Below are positions 51,861 to 61,611 of a stretch of DNA of 64,000 bases, in pieces; position 1 is the stretch's first letter, and every line of letters starts with the position of its first letter. The stretch covers positions 744,001 through 808,000 of the forward strand of contig CANLQL010000002.1 in assembly GCA_947493265.1 (NCBI GenBank), read 5' to 3'. The stretch comes from an uncultured Litoreibacter sp. GTDB lineage: Bacteria > Pseudomonadota > Alphaproteobacteria > Rhodobacterales > Rhodobacteraceae. The translations under genes and the position numbers were made by a program. The notes under the pieces were generated by a model that worked only from the letters and a program-made list of their open reading frames with translations, was not told where the DNA came from and searched no databases.

Positions 51861-53303
51861 ATGGCCTTTTGGTCAAGATTTGGATTGAGCGGCCCGGCTG
51901 CTGTTATTGCGGGCATGGTTGCGGCGGCAATCGTGGCCTTGCTGGTTTTATTGTTCGTGACGCCGCCGACGCAGCAAGCCGGGGATGAAGCTGTTCAGCA
52001 GGACGATACAACGCCCACTCCGGCGGTCCAGCAGGGCGCTGCAGAAAGCGATGCACCTGCAGCAGACGTTGCCGAAACTGAAGACGCGCAGACTGCGCCA
52101 GAAGCGACGACCGAAAATACGCCGGTTGAAAGTACTGCGGAACAGGCTGATCCTGTAGAAGAAACACAGGCTGACGCGGAAACTTCTGAAACTGATGACG
52201 TTGCTCAAGAAGCCGAAACGGATGCGGTGCCAGCGGAGGACACAGCGGAAGTTGCAACACAAGATGCCGACGTTCCGGCCGCACCAGCGCAAGCGGGTGC
52301 CCCAAGTTTTGATCTTGTTCGGGTCGAATCCGATGGAACCAGTGTGATTGCAGGCACGGCCGCACCGGGTAGCATTGTGGAATTTCTGGTAAATGGTGCG
52401 GTTGCGGCGACAGCAACTGCCGACACGTCCGGCAACTATGTCGCGTTTCTGGATCTTCCGGCCTCGGACAAACCGCGCAGCTTGTCGGCGCAGATATCCG
52501 GCAGCGGAGGGGAGACGATTACCTCAGCTGGGACTGTACTGATCGCGCCGACCCTGGCCCCAGAGGTGGCGATTGAAACTGCCGCCGTTGAGCCGGAGCA
52601 AACTACGCAAGAGGCGACAGAGGCAGCAACAACAGAAACCGCGTCTGATGATCCTGCACCAAGTGACGGAACCGTGGTCGCCGCTGCGCCAGAAGCGCCT
52701 GCCTTGGCGGCTGCCCCAGAGCCAAGTGCGCCGGCAATTGTTTTGGCTGATGAAAGCGGTGTGAAATTGTTGCAACCAGCCGCCAGACCCGCTGTTCCGG
52801 GTTCTGAGCAACTTGCCCTTTCCGAGGGGGCAAACACCTCCGATACGCTGCCACAGATTGTCGAAAACATCGTGATTGATACGATCAGCTATGATGACAG
52901 CGGCGAGGTTGCGTTGTCCGGTCGCGGTGGGCAGCAGGGTTTCGTGCGGGTCTATATCAACGACAAGCCAGTTCAGACAGCCCAGATCGGATCAGACGGG
53001 ACCTGGACATCGGACCTGCCCGATGTGGATGCGGGCGTCTACCGGCTGCGCATTGACGAGGTTGCATCTGACGGGTCGGTGCTGTCGCGCATTGAAACGC
53101 CGTTCCAGCGCGAGACGATCGACGTGATCAACTCAACCGTCAAAGCCGTGACCGTGCAGACGGGGTTCACGCTTTGGGCGATTGCAAAAGGCAAATACGG
53201 CGAGGGGGAACAGTATGTCCGCGTCTATGAAGCCAATCGCAGTTTGATCCGCGATCCCGACCTGATCTATCCCGGTCAGGTGTTTACGCTTCCCGAAAAT
53301 TAG
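51861..53303 (+). CDS. Membrane-anchored LysM protein with Ig-like modules
   Basis: A 480-residue protein. One membrane span (about 12-34) is followed by a low-complexity acidic region rich in Ala, Glu, Thr and Asp (37-147). An Ig-like module (about 148-230, APSFDLVRVESDGTSVIAGT) follows, then a second Ala/Pro-rich linker (231-330), a second Ig-like module (about 340-420) and a C-terminal LysM motif (about 430-480, VQTGFTLWAIAKGKYGEG to YPGQVFTLPE). It probably binds peptidoglycan in the periplasm. The ATG at 51861 has AAAGGA upstream. It is divergent from the LOG gene. Confidence 0.85.
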   Translation: MAFWSRFGLSGPAAVIAGMVAAAIVALLVLLFVTPPTQQAGDEAVQQDDTTPTPAVQQGAAESDAPAADVAETEDAQTAPEATTENTPVESTAEQADPVEETQADAETSETDDVAQEAETDAVPAEDTAEVATQDADVPAAPAQAGAPSFDLVRVESDGTSVIAGTAAPGSIVEFLVNGAVAATATADTSGNYVAFLDLPASDKPRSLSAQISGSGGETITSAGTVLIAPTLAPEVAIETAAVEPEQTTQEATEAATTETASDDPAPSDGTVVAAAPEAPALAAAPEPSAPAIVLADESGVKLLQPAARPAVPGSEQLALSEGANTSDTLPQIVENIVIDTISYDDSGEVALSGRGGQQGFVRVYINDKPVQTAQIGSDGTWTSDLPDVDAGVYRLRIDEVASDGSVLSRIETPFQRETIDVINSTVKAVTVQTGFTLWAIAKGKYGEGEQYVRVYEANRSLIRDPDLIYPGQVFTLPEN

Positions 53304-53458
53304 CGCTTCTAGCTGGGTCGTGAAGACGTAGCCTTGGAAACGAAGGCCCGGAATTTCAGGCCAGCCTGCGCGAAGCAGTGTGAAAATTGTCCTCGTCACT
53401 GGTCATTGGAGGGCAGGCGTCCTAGATAAGGCTGCCAAGCTCTAGGAATGCCGCACCC

Positions 53459-55285
53459 ATGCCCACTGAAGTCACCGATGCCCGCCTGAACCAGGACTTG
53501 CGCAAATCTGGCATGTCGACCGTCAAGCGCGTCATCCCCTATCTTTGGCCGGATGGTGAAGGATGGGTGAAACGCCGCGTGGTCATCGCTTTGGTGATGC
53601 TGGTTCTGTCCAAGCTGGTCGCTGTAGGCACACCGTTCTTATACAAAGGTGCTGTGGATTCCTTGTCGGGTGAGGCGGGTTCGCAAGCCTGGTTGCTGGC
53701 TGCAGGCGCAGTGGGATTGACCGTTGCTTACGGGGTCGCACGCCTGATGAATGTGGGCTTCCAGCAATTGCGCGACGTGGTGTTTGCGCTTGTGGGCCAA
53801 CGCGCGCTCAGGATGCTGGCACTGGAGACGTTCACGCATATTCACCGCCTGTCGATGCGTTATCACATCACCCGCAAAACAGGGGGTCTTAGCCGGATTA
53901 TTGAGCGGGGCGTCAAAGGCGTCGAGTTTCTGCTGCGCTTTCTTTTATTCTCGATCGGGCCGCTGATTCTGGAGCTGCTGATGATCGCCGTCATTTTGGC
54001 GTTTGTTTTTAACATCTGGTATCTGGTTGCCGTGTTCGTAACCATCGCGCTCTACACTTGGTTCACTTTCGCAGTCACTGAATGGCGCGTGAAACAGCGC
54101 AAGGAGATGAACGACCAGGATACGGACGCCAATCAGAAAGCGATTGATTCCCTTCTGAATTTCGAAACCGTTAAATATTTTGGGGCCGAACGGCGCGAGG
54201 CGGAACGCTATGACGGCGCGATGGAAAAATACGTCGATGCGGCATTGAGGACGTCCTACAGCCTAGCGTTTCTGAATTTCGGACAAGCGGTTTTGATCAC
54301 TGGTGGTCTTGTCGTCGTCATGGTTTTGGCAGCGATGGGCGTTCAAGACGGAACTCTGACAGTGGGCGATTTCGTGATGGTGAATGCCTACATGATCCAG
54401 ATCACCATGCCGCTGAACTTCCTGGGCACGGTCTATCGCGAAATTCGTCAAGCGCTTGTCGATATGGGGGAGATGTTTGACCTTTTGGGCCAACCTGCCG
54501 AGGTCAAGGATGCGCCCGATGCGAAGGAAATCAAAGTCACCGGCGGCGAGGTGGAGTTGGACAATGTCTATTTCGGCTATGACGCCGCACGCCCGATCCT
54601 GAAAGGCGTTTCCATCAAGGTGGAGGCCGGTAAATCGGTGGCCATCGTCGGCCCATCAGGGTCCGGCAAATCCACTATCGGGCGGCTGTTGTTTCGGTTT
54701 TATGACGTGGGCGAGGGGGCCTTGCGCATCGACGGGCAAGACGTGCGCGATGTGACACAAGACAGCCTGCACGCCCAAATTGGTGTCGTGCCGCAAGATA
54801 CGGTCTTGTTTAATGACACGGTGCTATACAACATCGCCTATGGCCGCCCCGAGGCCTCAAGGGCCGAGATCGAGGACGCCGCGCAGGCTGCAAAAATCCA
54901 CGACTTCATCATGGATCTTCCCGAAGGTTATGAGACTCAAGTGGGCGAGCGTGGGTTGAAGCTGTCGGGCGGTGAAAAGCAGCGGGTGGGGATTGCGCGG
55001 ACACTTCTGAAGAACCCGCCGATCTTGCTACTGGATGAAGCAACGAGCGCACTTGATAGTGAGACCGAGCATGACATTCAGGACAGCCTGCAAGCGATGA
55101 GCGAAGGGCGCACGACGCTGACGATTGCGCACCGGCTGTCCACGATTGCCGATGCGGATATGATTGTGGTGCTTGAATCCGGGATCATCGTGGAAAGTGG
55201 CACGCATGACGATCTGTTGGCCAAGGAAGGCCGCTATGCATCGCTTTGGCACCGCCAACAGGCGGAGGAAGAACAGGCCGCCTAA
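53459..55285 (+). CDS. Atm1-type ABC exporter (permease-ATPase fusion)
   Basis: A 608-residue half-transporter with an N-terminal six-span ABC membrane domain (about 35-330) and a C-terminal ATPase: Walker A GPSGSGKST, signature LSGGEKQR, Walker B ILLLDEATSALD. FETVKYFGAERREAERYD and the overall layout match the Atm1/HMT1 group, which exports glutathione-linked sulfur or heavy-metal conjugates and supports iron-sulfur or metal homeostasis. It would work as a homodimer in the inner membrane. Its stop slightly overlaps the convergent SDR gene. Confidence 0.92.
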   Translation: MPTEVTDARLNQDLRKSGMSTVKRVIPYLWPDGEGWVKRRVVIALVMLVLSKLVAVGTPFLYKGAVDSLSGEAGSQAWLLAAGAVGLTVAYGVARLMNVGFQQLRDVVFALVGQRALRMLALETFTHIHRLSMRYHITRKTGGLSRIIERGVKGVEFLLRFLLFSIGPLILELLMIAVILAFVFNIWYLVAVFVTIALYTWFTFAVTEWRVKQRKEMNDQDTDANQKAIDSLLNFETVKYFGAERREAERYDGAMEKYVDAALRTSYSLAFLNFGQAVLITGGLVVVMVLAAMGVQDGTLTVGDFVMVNAYMIQITMPLNFLGTVYREIRQALVDMGEMFDLLGQPAEVKDAPDAKEIKVTGGEVELDNVYFGYDAARPILKGVSIKVEAGKSVAIVGPSGSGKSTIGRLLFRFYDVGEGALRIDGQDVRDVTQDSLHAQIGVVPQDTVLFNDTVLYNIAYGRPEASRAEIEDAAQAAKIHDFIMDLPEGYETQVGERGLKLSGGEKQRVGIARTLLKNPPILLLDEATSALDSETEHDIQDSLQAMSEGRTTLTIAHRLSTIADADMIVVLESGIIVESGTHDDLLAKEGRYASLWHRQQAEEEQAA

Positions 55286-55944
55286 AGGCCCAGGTCTTCC
55301 AAAAGCCGCGCCGCCTCGTCATTGCAGGGCGTCAGCTTGTCGCGATCTTCACCGGGATAGAACCGCGCCCGCAAAGCCGTGGGCATTGGTGCGGGTGTTA
55401 CAATTTTAACCTGCGGGCTGGATTTTGCATTCTCTTCCTGCCAGTTCCGCGCCATCTGCAATTGCGCGGCTTTGGAAAGCCCATAGGTGCCGTGAAATTT
55501 CTTGGTGTGGGTCGGATCATCGAAGAACACCGCTTGCGAATTTGGGCTGGCCTTCAACAGCGGCTCCGTATTGGCAATCAGGCGCGCGGTGGCGCGGATA
55601 TTGCTGGCAATCGTCTTGTCGAGATCGCGCTCGTCCGTATGGCCGATGGGCGACAAGGGTGGGGCGTGGATGGCGGCGTGAACCAGCAGATCAAGCCGGC
55701 CCCAGCGATCATGGATCGACCGGCAAATCTGGCGCATCGCATCGTCGTTGCACAGATCAACCGGAACGAGTGTCGCCGCACCGCCGGCCGCCTGAATGCG
55801 GTCGTCCAATTCTTCCAGCGCGCCAGAGGTCCGCGCCAGAGCCAGAACATGATACCCGCGTGTCGCGAGTGTTTCGGCGATTGCGGCCCCAAGGCCCCGT
55901 GATGCTCCGGTGACCAGAGCGATTTTGTCAGCTGTATCATTCAT
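55282..55944 (-). CDS. Short-chain dehydrogenase/reductase
   Basis: A 220-residue Rossmann-fold enzyme: cofactor motif TGASRGLGAAIAE (about 13-25), NNAG-like region LVHAAIHAP, and active-site YGLSKAA (YxxxK). The Ser usually found about 13 residues before the Tyr is not obvious (FFDDPTHTKKFHGT), so the activity may be atypical. I chose the ATG at 55944 over a longer frame from 55980. Substrate unknown. Confidence 0.85.
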   Translation of the reverse strand: MNDTADKIALVTGASRGLGAAIAETLATRGYHVLALARTSGALEELDDRIQAAGGAATLVPVDLCNDDAMRQICRSIHDRWGRLDLLVHAAIHAPPLSPIGHTDERDLDKTIASNIRATARLIANTEPLLKASPNSQAVFFDDPTHTKKFHGTYGLSKAAQLQMARNWQEENAKSSPQVKIVTPAPMPTALRARFYPGEDRDKLTPCNDEAARLLEDLGL

Positions 55945-56056
55945 GTGGCCGGGTTTCTCACTGTGGGCGGGGCATTTCAAGGGCTGATCTGCTTGACTTT
56001 ATATGCTGCAGCGCCAAAAACGGGGGCAGAGCATAAACTAGCCCAAGGGGACAGCC

Positions 56057-56650
56057 ATGACACTGACACAAGCCGCATTCGGCACAGACAGCCTTCTGAA
56101 AAAAGCGCTTCTGGTGATCGCCGGGACGATTTTCATCGCCTTGGCCGCGCAAATCGCAATTCCGTTCATTCCGGTGCCCTTGACACTGCAAACTTTCGCT
56201 ATCCTGATCGTTGGTCTGACATTCGGTTCCCGCCTTGGGGCGGTGACGTTGTTGACCTATCTGGCTGAAGGGGCCGCTGGCCTGCCGGTCTTTGCAAATG
56301 GCGGCGCGGGCCTGCCTTACATGATGGGTCCAACCGCTGGGTTCCTTCTGGGCTTCGTCGTTATGGCCTATCTTGCCGGTCTTGCCGTTGAAAAAGGCCT
56401 GGCAAAAGGTTTTGGCGGCACAGTTGTAGCCGCAATCATCGCGTCAATCGTCCTCTATATTCCGGGCGTTGCGTGGCCGATGTTCATCGCAGAACTGACT
56501 GGTGCGACAGGCAAATGGGTCGGATCGTCTGCATCTTCAATCTGGACATACTGGGTCAGCCCATTCCTGCTGGGTGATGCGCTTAAAGCCGTTCTCGCAG
56601 CCCTGGTCGTGTCAGGTGGCTGGGTAGCATTGCGCGCCCGCAAAGGCTAA
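56057..56650 (+). CDS. bioY: Biotin transporter BioY
   Basis: A 197-residue membrane S-component with about six spans. QIAIPFIPVPLTLQTFAILI and GLPVFANGGAGLPYMMGPT (about residues 75-93) are BioY signatures. BioY imports biotin alone or with an ECF energising module, which is not in the window. AAGGGGAC precedes the ATG. A strong terminator follows. Confidence 0.95.
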   Translation: MTLTQAAFGTDSLLKKALLVIAGTIFIALAAQIAIPFIPVPLTLQTFAILIVGLTFGSRLGAVTLLTYLAEGAAGLPVFANGGAGLPYMMGPTAGFLLGFVVMAYLAGLAVEKGLAKGFGGTVVAAIIASIVLYIPGVAWPMFIAELTGATGKWVGSSASSIWTYWVSPFLLGDALKAVLAALVVSGGWVALRARKG

Positions 56651-56683
56651 GCGACCGACCATGATTGGTCTGAAATTTGATTG

Positions 56684-56716
56684 CGCCGCTCTGACTTCAG
56701 AGCGGCGTTTTCTTTT
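56684..56716 (+). terminator. Terminator of bioY
   Basis: CGCCGCTCTGA (56684-56694) and TCAGAGCGGCG (56697-56707) form a near-perfect 10-11-bp hairpin, followed by TTTTCTTTT. It starts 34 nt after the bioY stop. Confidence 0.9.
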
Positions 56717-56721
56717 GTCAG

Positions 56722-57327
56722 GTGCCCCCTTTGGATAGAACATCGCCCCCAGAGTTTACCTTCCCCGACGCCGAAGCAGATCTTGTGCGGCGCACCTATC
56801 GCGGGGCCTCGTGCATCCTTGAATATGGCTCCGGAGGATCGACAGCCTATGCGGCATCCCTGGACGGTGTGACGTGCTTCTCGGTGGAAAGCGACCCTGT
56901 CTGGGGGGCCAAGATGGCCAATTGGGTTGCAGCTCATGGCAAGGGTCGGACCCATATCCACTATGCCAATATCGGGCCGACACGGGCCTGGGGGTATCCG
57001 AAGGACTATTCGCAAGACAATATTCGCAAATACCGCCGCTATACCCGTTCTGTTTGGCAGCGGGGCGACTTTGTGCGTCCCGATGTCATTCTGATCGACG
57101 GGCGGTTTCGGGTCTGGTGTTTTCTGACCGTGATGGCGCGCATTAGAAAGCCGACGCGCGTGCTGTTTGACGACTATAAAAACCGCGATGCCTACCACTT
57201 CGTGGAGCAATATTTCGAACCGACAGACCTGGTCGGACGGATGGCTGTCTTTGACATCACACGCACACCTTTCAGGTTGCGCGATATGGGTGAGGATATC
57301 ATCGCACAGGTGACAAAACCGCGCTAA
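56722..57327 (+). CDS. Methyltransferase-like protein of unknown function
   Basis: A 201-residue cytosolic protein. ILEYGSGGSTAYAASL (about residues 32-47) looks like motif I of a class I SAM-binding fold, and VILIDGRFRVWCFLTVMARI (about 122-141) like motif IV. The frame has no early ATG: the start is the GTG at 56722 or a TTG at 56731, just after the bioY terminator. The substrate is unknown. The SAM-dependent call is inferred from motif shape. Confidence 0.6.
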   Translation: MPPLDRTSPPEFTFPDAEADLVRRTYRGASCILEYGSGGSTAYAASLDGVTCFSVESDPVWGAKMANWVAAHGKGRTHIHYANIGPTRAWGYPKDYSQDNIRKYRRYTRSVWQRGDFVRPDVILIDGRFRVWCFLTVMARIRKPTRVLFDDYKNRDAYHFVEQYFEPTDLVGRMAVFDITRTPFRLRDMGEDIIAQVTKPR

Positions 57328-57381
57328 GAGGCGTGGACATGCAGCTTACAGGATCGTTAGGCTAACCTTGGATGGCCGTCT

Positions 57382-57675
57382 TCAAATGCGACAGATTTGC
57401 TGTGCGCCATCTTGCGCTTCGATCACCTTGCCATCTTCGAATAGCACATGCGCGAATTTCACCGACAAGGTCTCATCATAGATGTAGGAGCGGCACATCA
57501 AACCGCCTTCAGAGACCTCGAATTGAAAGGCTCCGATCCGGGCTTCGACCTCTTCCGGGGTCATGCCCACTTGGATCGTGTTGACCAGGCTATCGCGGGT
57601 TCCTTGGATTGGTCCGTCATTTGGCTGGCAAGCCGCCAATGTACAAACCGCAATGAACGTGAGGTGTAATTTCAT
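57382..57675 (-). CDS. Small lipoprotein resembling BamE/OmlA
   Basis: A 97-residue protein with a lipoprotein signal peptide ending in the lipobox LAAC (Cys16). The mature part contains IQVGMTPEEVEARIG, the VGMT-type helix start of BamE/SmpA folds, and a Cys near 60 and at the end. It is probably anchored to a membrane. Whether it belongs to the BAM complex or is a lone BamE-like protein cannot be told. It lies 23 bp after purF on the same strand. Confidence 0.75.
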   Translation of the reverse strand: MKLHLTFIAVCTLAACQPNDGPIQGTRDSLVNTIQVGMTPEEVEARIGAFQFEVSEGGLMCRSYIYDETLSVKFAHVLFEDGKVIEAQDGAQQICRI

Positions 57676-57698
57676 GTCTAAAACCGATCCTCCCCGGA

Positions 57699-59207
57699 CT
57701 ATTCGGCGGCTTTTAACATAAAGCCTTTTTCAATCTGATCACTTGGCTCCACTGGATATTCGCCAGAGAAACAGGCGTCGCAATATTGAGGTGAGGACGC
57801 ATCGCGTCCCTGCGCTTCGCCCACAGCACGGTAAAGCCCGTCAAGTGAGATGAATTTCAACGAATCCACGCCCAGATGGTCGCGCATTTCTTCTTCGGAC
57901 ATTGTCGCGGCCAGAAGCTTTTCGCGCTGCGGGGTGTCGACGCCATAAAAGCAGGGCCATGCTGTCGGTGGGGAGGCGATCCTGAAATGCACTTCGGCCG
58001 CCCCGGCATCAAGGATCATTTCCTTGATCTTGCGGCTGGTGGTGCCGCGCACGACGCTGTCATCAACAAGGATCACGCGTTTGCCTTTGATCAAGGCCCG
58101 ATTGACGTTCAGTTTCAGCCGCACACCCATATTTCGGATCTGTTCCGTGGGCTCAATAAACGTCCGGCCCATATACTGGTTGCGGATGATGCCCATCGCG
58201 TAGGGAATGCCCGATTGCAGGGAATAGCCGATCGCGGCAGGCGTGCCTGAATCGGGGACCGGGCAGACAAGATCAGCGTCAACCGGTGCTTCCTTCGCCA
58301 GCTCACGGCCAATCGCTTCGCGGGTTTCATAGACCGAGCGACCGCCAAGGATCGAATCCGGGCGGGAGAAATAGACATGTTCAAAGATGCAGAACCGGGA
58401 TTTTTGGGGCCGGAACGGAAAGTTTGATTGCACACCGTCGGCGTTGATCACGACCATTTCGCCGGGTTCAATCTCGCGCACGAACTCCGCCCCGATGATA
58501 TCCAGCGCGCAGGTTTCCGACGACAAGACCCAGCCACCTGTTTCCAAGGGCAGCTTGCCCAGAACAAGCGGACGGACACCTAGCGGATCGCGCACACCGA
58601 TCAGTTTGGTGCGGGTCATGGCAACAACGGAAAACGCGCCTTCGACGCGGCGCAGTGCATCTTCCATTCGTTCCGGGATGTTGCGCTGCAAGGAGCGCGC
58701 CATCAGGTGGATAATGCATTCGCTGTCGCTTGAACTTTGAAAGATTGAACCACGCTCAATCAGTTCTTTGCGCAGGGCGTCGGCATTGGTGATGTTGCCA
58801 TTATGGGCAATCGCTGCGCCGCCCATCGAAAATTCGCCGAAGAACGGCTGAACATCGCGGATCGCGGTCTGCCCTTTTGTGCCAGCGGTCGAATAGCGCA
58901 CATGCCCGATGGCCAGAGGCCCAGGCAGCGTTTTCATCAAAGTCTCGGAGGTGAAGTTATCGCGCACATAGCCAAAGCGGCGGGCGTTGTTGAAGCCCTG
59001 TTCGGGATCATGCGCAACGATGCCGCCTGCTTCCTGCCCGCGATGTTGAAGGGCATGCAGGCCAAGGGCCACGAAGTTTGCCGCAGATTGCGTGCCTATG
59101 ACGCCAAATATCCCGCATTCCTCTTTCAGCTTATCGCTGTCTGGATCGCTGTCATCGAAAGGATTGGCGAGCCAGCGCTTGTCAGCAGGCGAGGTGGGAA
59201 GGGGCAT
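57699..59207 (-). CDS. purF: Amidophosphoribosyltransferase
   Basis: A 502-residue enzyme for the first committed step of purine synthesis. The N-terminal 30 residues form a propeptide ending EE; the glutaminase nucleophile is Cys31 (EECGIFGVIG). The PRTase domain has VILVDDSVVRGTTSRK, the PRPP loop. Cysteines near the C-terminus (YCDACFSGEYP) fit the iron-sulfur-containing type. I set the start at 59207 (MPLPTSPADKRW) with GGAG upstream. It follows cvpA, 98 bp away. Confidence 0.96.
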   Translation of the reverse strand: MPLPTSPADKRWLANPFDDSDPDSDKLKEECGIFGVIGTQSAANFVALGLHALQHRGQEAGGIVAHDPEQGFNNARRFGYVRDNFTSETLMKTLPGPLAIGHVRYSTAGTKGQTAIRDVQPFFGEFSMGGAAIAHNGNITNADALRKELIERGSIFQSSSDSECIIHLMARSLQRNIPERMEDALRRVEGAFSVVAMTRTKLIGVRDPLGVRPLVLGKLPLETGGWVLSSETCALDIIGAEFVREIEPGEMVVINADGVQSNFPFRPQKSRFCIFEHVYFSRPDSILGGRSVYETREAIGRELAKEAPVDADLVCPVPDSGTPAAIGYSLQSGIPYAMGIIRNQYMGRTFIEPTEQIRNMGVRLKLNVNRALIKGKRVILVDDSVVRGTTSRKIKEMILDAGAAEVHFRIASPPTAWPCFYGVDTPQREKLLAATMSEEEMRDHLGVDSLKFISLDGLYRAVGEAQGRDASSPQYCDACFSGEYPVEPSDQIEKGFMLKAAE

Positions 59208-59305
59208 GTGGCAGCAGCTCCGAATCCGAGTAATCGTTACACAAATGTCATAAGGGCAAAACGCGCCTCTGTCACCCAAGCAATCCGGTGCCGTTACGGG
59301 ATAAT

Positions 59306-59884
59306 TTAAGCGTCGGATTCGCCTTCTGCACCCGGTTCAACGCAGGTGGCGATCAGATTTTCGTATGTGCCTACGATCCAGCCCGGCGCGTCTGAGGGAA
59401 TAGCCTCGTCAATCGGGGCAGACATCTGCGCCACGATCTGTGCGGTGCGGCTGTCATCAACCATCGGAATGCTTTCATCCACAACGACACGGTCGTAGAT
59501 CACGAAGGCGATGATCACCAAAAGTGCGCCGCGGGCGACGCCAAACAGGAACCCCATGCCTTGATCGATGCCGCCAAGGGCAGAACGTTGCACAACGCCT
59601 GCAAAAACCGGTGTGAACAGCGACACGACAACCAAAGCCACAGCAAAGACCAGCGCGAAAGCGGTGATCGTTGCGGGCTCGCAACCTTCAATCAACGTAT
59701 TGAGGTAGGGAATTTCCCGCGCCAACGGCACGGCTTTTGGCGCAAACATATAGGCCAGAACGGCGGCAGCGACCCAGCCTGCAATGGCCAGAAGTTCGCG
59801 CACGAAACCACGGGAATAGGCAAGAATGGCCGAGATCAGGATCGTCGCGGCGGCGACCCCGTCAATGATTGTGAAACCTTCCAT
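59306..59884 (-). CDS. cvpA: CvpA family membrane protein
   Basis: A 192-residue protein with four hydrophobic segments: GFTIIDGVAAATILISAILA, AIAGWVAAAVLAYMFAPKA, ITAFALVFAVALVVVSLFTP and GVARGALLVIIAFVIYDRV. This matches CvpA, the colicin V production protein, whose gene is commonly next to purF as here. The cellular role is poorly known. It lies between radA and purF on one strand. Confidence 0.92.
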   Translation of the reverse strand: MEGFTIIDGVAAATILISAILAYSRGFVRELLAIAGWVAAAVLAYMFAPKAVPLAREIPYLNTLIEGCEPATITAFALVFAVALVVVSLFTPVFAGVVQRSALGGIDQGMGFLFGVARGALLVIIAFVIYDRVVVDESIPMVDDSRTAQIVAQMSAPIDEAIPSDAPGWIVGTYENLIATCVEPGAEGESDA

Positions 59885-59902
59885 GCCCGTCTCCTATATC
59901 GC

Positions 59903-61279
59903 TCAGCCCGGGTCTTCGCCGGTGCCAAACATTTCGCCCACAAATGTCGTCAGATCGGACATTGTGCGCAGTGTCATTCCATCGACCGGAGCGAGTTTCT
60001 TTTGCTCTGGACCGATCGCGGTTGTGAAACCAAGTTTTGCGGCTTCTTTCAACCGGTTTTCTGCCTGTGTGACGCCTCTTACCGCACCTGACAGGCTAAT
60101 TTCACCAAAAACCACGGATTCAGGTGGTAACGGCGTGTCTTCGCGGGCGGAAAGTAGCGCAGCGGCAACAGCAAGATCGGCAGCGGGCTCGGAAATACGC
60201 AAGCCTCCGGCGACGTTCAGGTAGACATCATAGCCTGCAAACGGCACACCACAGCGCGCCTCCAGCACGGCCAGAATTGTAGCCAGACGCTGACTGTCCA
60301 ACCCCACAACCGTGCGCCGTGCCTGAGAATGCGGCGAGGGGGCCACGAGCGCCTGAATTTCGCTAAGCATCGGGCGAGACCCTTCGATGCCTGCAAACAC
60401 CACGGATCCCGGCGCTGGCTTGTCGCGGTCAGACAAAAATAGCGCTGAGGGGTTGGTGACTTCGGCCAGGCCCCGGCCTGTCATCTCAAAGACACCGATT
60501 TCATCGGCAGGCCCAAAGCGGTTTTTGACGGCACGCAGGATGCGGAACTGGTGGCCGCGCTCGCCTTCGAAATAAAGCACCGTGTCGACCATATGTTCGA
60601 CCACGCGCGGACCGGCAAGTTGACCTTCCTTGGTCACATGCCCCACCAGAATGACAGAGGTGCCGCGCTTCTTGGCGAAACTGATCAATTCGTGGGACGC
60701 TGCGCGAACCTGACTGACCGAGCCAGGGGCGCTGTCGACATTGTCAGCCCACATCGTCTGGATCGAGTCGATAATCGCAAGTTTCGGGCGTTCCTTGTCC
60801 AGCGTGGTCAGAATATCGCGCAAGTTGGTTTCAGCCGCCAGACGCACAGGGCTTTCGGACAGTTTCAGACGCGCGGCGCGCATGCGGATCTGTTCCGCCG
60901 CTTCTTCGCCAGACACGTAGATCACATCCAGCCCATTGCGCGCGAACCGGGCGGCGGCTTGCAATAGAAGCGTGGATTTGCCGATACCGGGGTCGCCGCC
61001 CACCAAAATGGCGGAGCTTTCGACGAGGCCACCGCCAAGGACGCGGTCAAGCTCTCCGACGCCAGAAGGGATGCGCTGCGGCGGGTCTTCGTGGGTCGAC
61101 AGGTCACTAAGTTCCATATTGCGACCACGTGCCGATCCAAGCGATTTCTTGGTTGGCCCTGCGCTGAGCGGGGCTTCCTCGGTGATCGAATTCCACGAAC
61201 CGCAGGTTTCGCATTGCCCGGACCATTTGGTATGGGCTGCACCGCAGGCGTTACAGATGAAGGAGGGGTTCTTTGCCAT
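59903..61279 (-). CDS. radA: DNA repair protein RadA
   Basis: A 458-residue RecA-like helicase. The N-terminal C4 zinc finger is CNACGAAHTKWSGQCETCGSW (the four Cys between residues 9 and 28). Walker A is GGDPGIGKST (about 98-107), the RadA-specific KNRFG motif is in VKNRFGPADE, and the C-terminal domain is Lon-protease-like (VYLNVAGGLRISEPAADLAV). It helps process recombination intermediates by branch migration. It is followed by cvpA, 18 bp on. Confidence 0.96.
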   Translation of the reverse strand: MAKNPSFICNACGAAHTKWSGQCETCGSWNSITEEAPLSAGPTKKSLGSARGRNMELSDLSTHEDPPQRIPSGVGELDRVLGGGLVESSAILVGGDPGIGKSTLLLQAAARFARNGLDVIYVSGEEAAEQIRMRAARLKLSESPVRLAAETNLRDILTTLDKERPKLAIIDSIQTMWADNVDSAPGSVSQVRAASHELISFAKKRGTSVILVGHVTKEGQLAGPRVVEHMVDTVLYFEGERGHQFRILRAVKNRFGPADEIGVFEMTGRGLAEVTNPSALFLSDRDKPAPGSVVFAGIEGSRPMLSEIQALVAPSPHSQARRTVVGLDSQRLATILAVLEARCGVPFAGYDVYLNVAGGLRISEPAADLAVAAALLSAREDTPLPPESVVFGEISLSGAVRGVTQAENRLKEAAKLGFTTAIGPEQKKLAPVDGMTLRTMSDLTTFVGEMFGTGEDPG

Positions 61280-61293
61280 GGCGTAGCTTTGGC

Positions 61294-61602
61294 CTAAGGC
61301 GCGATGTCGATCAAGACGAATACCGCAAAGATCCCCAGAGCAATCTGGATCAACGGAAATATCTTCGATCCAAGCGGCGCTTTGAGCAATTCATAGCCGC
61401 CAGTCGCTATGCAAAGGATCGCGCAAGGCCAGGCAAGCAAAGGCCAGGAATAGGTTGCCGAGAGCATCAGGCCGATGGTGGAAAGGGCCAGTGCGGTGGC
61501 ATTCCAGCGCAATGTGCCTGAGGTCAGGGCCGCGCGGTAGATCGACCACAGGAGCGCCGCGAAGACCAGCGCGGCCAGGATGATCCCAAAGAGAAGCGTC
61601 AT
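61294..61602 (-). CDS. Small membrane protein of unknown function
   Basis: A 102-residue hydrophobic protein with about four predicted spans (LFGIILAALVFAALLWSIY; ALALSTIGLMLSATYSW; AWPCAILCIATGGYEL; FPLIQIALGIFAVFVLIDI). No family is recognised. It lies 14 bp upstream of radA and 61 bp after mlaF; an interspersed repeat sits in the mlaF side gap. Confidence 0.7.
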   Translation of the reverse strand: MTLLFGIILAALVFAALLWSIYRAALTSGTLRWNATALALSTIGLMLSATYSWPLLAWPCAILCIATGGYELLKAPLGSKIFPLIQIALGIFAVFVLIDIAP

Positions 61603-61611
61603 TTTTCAAGC

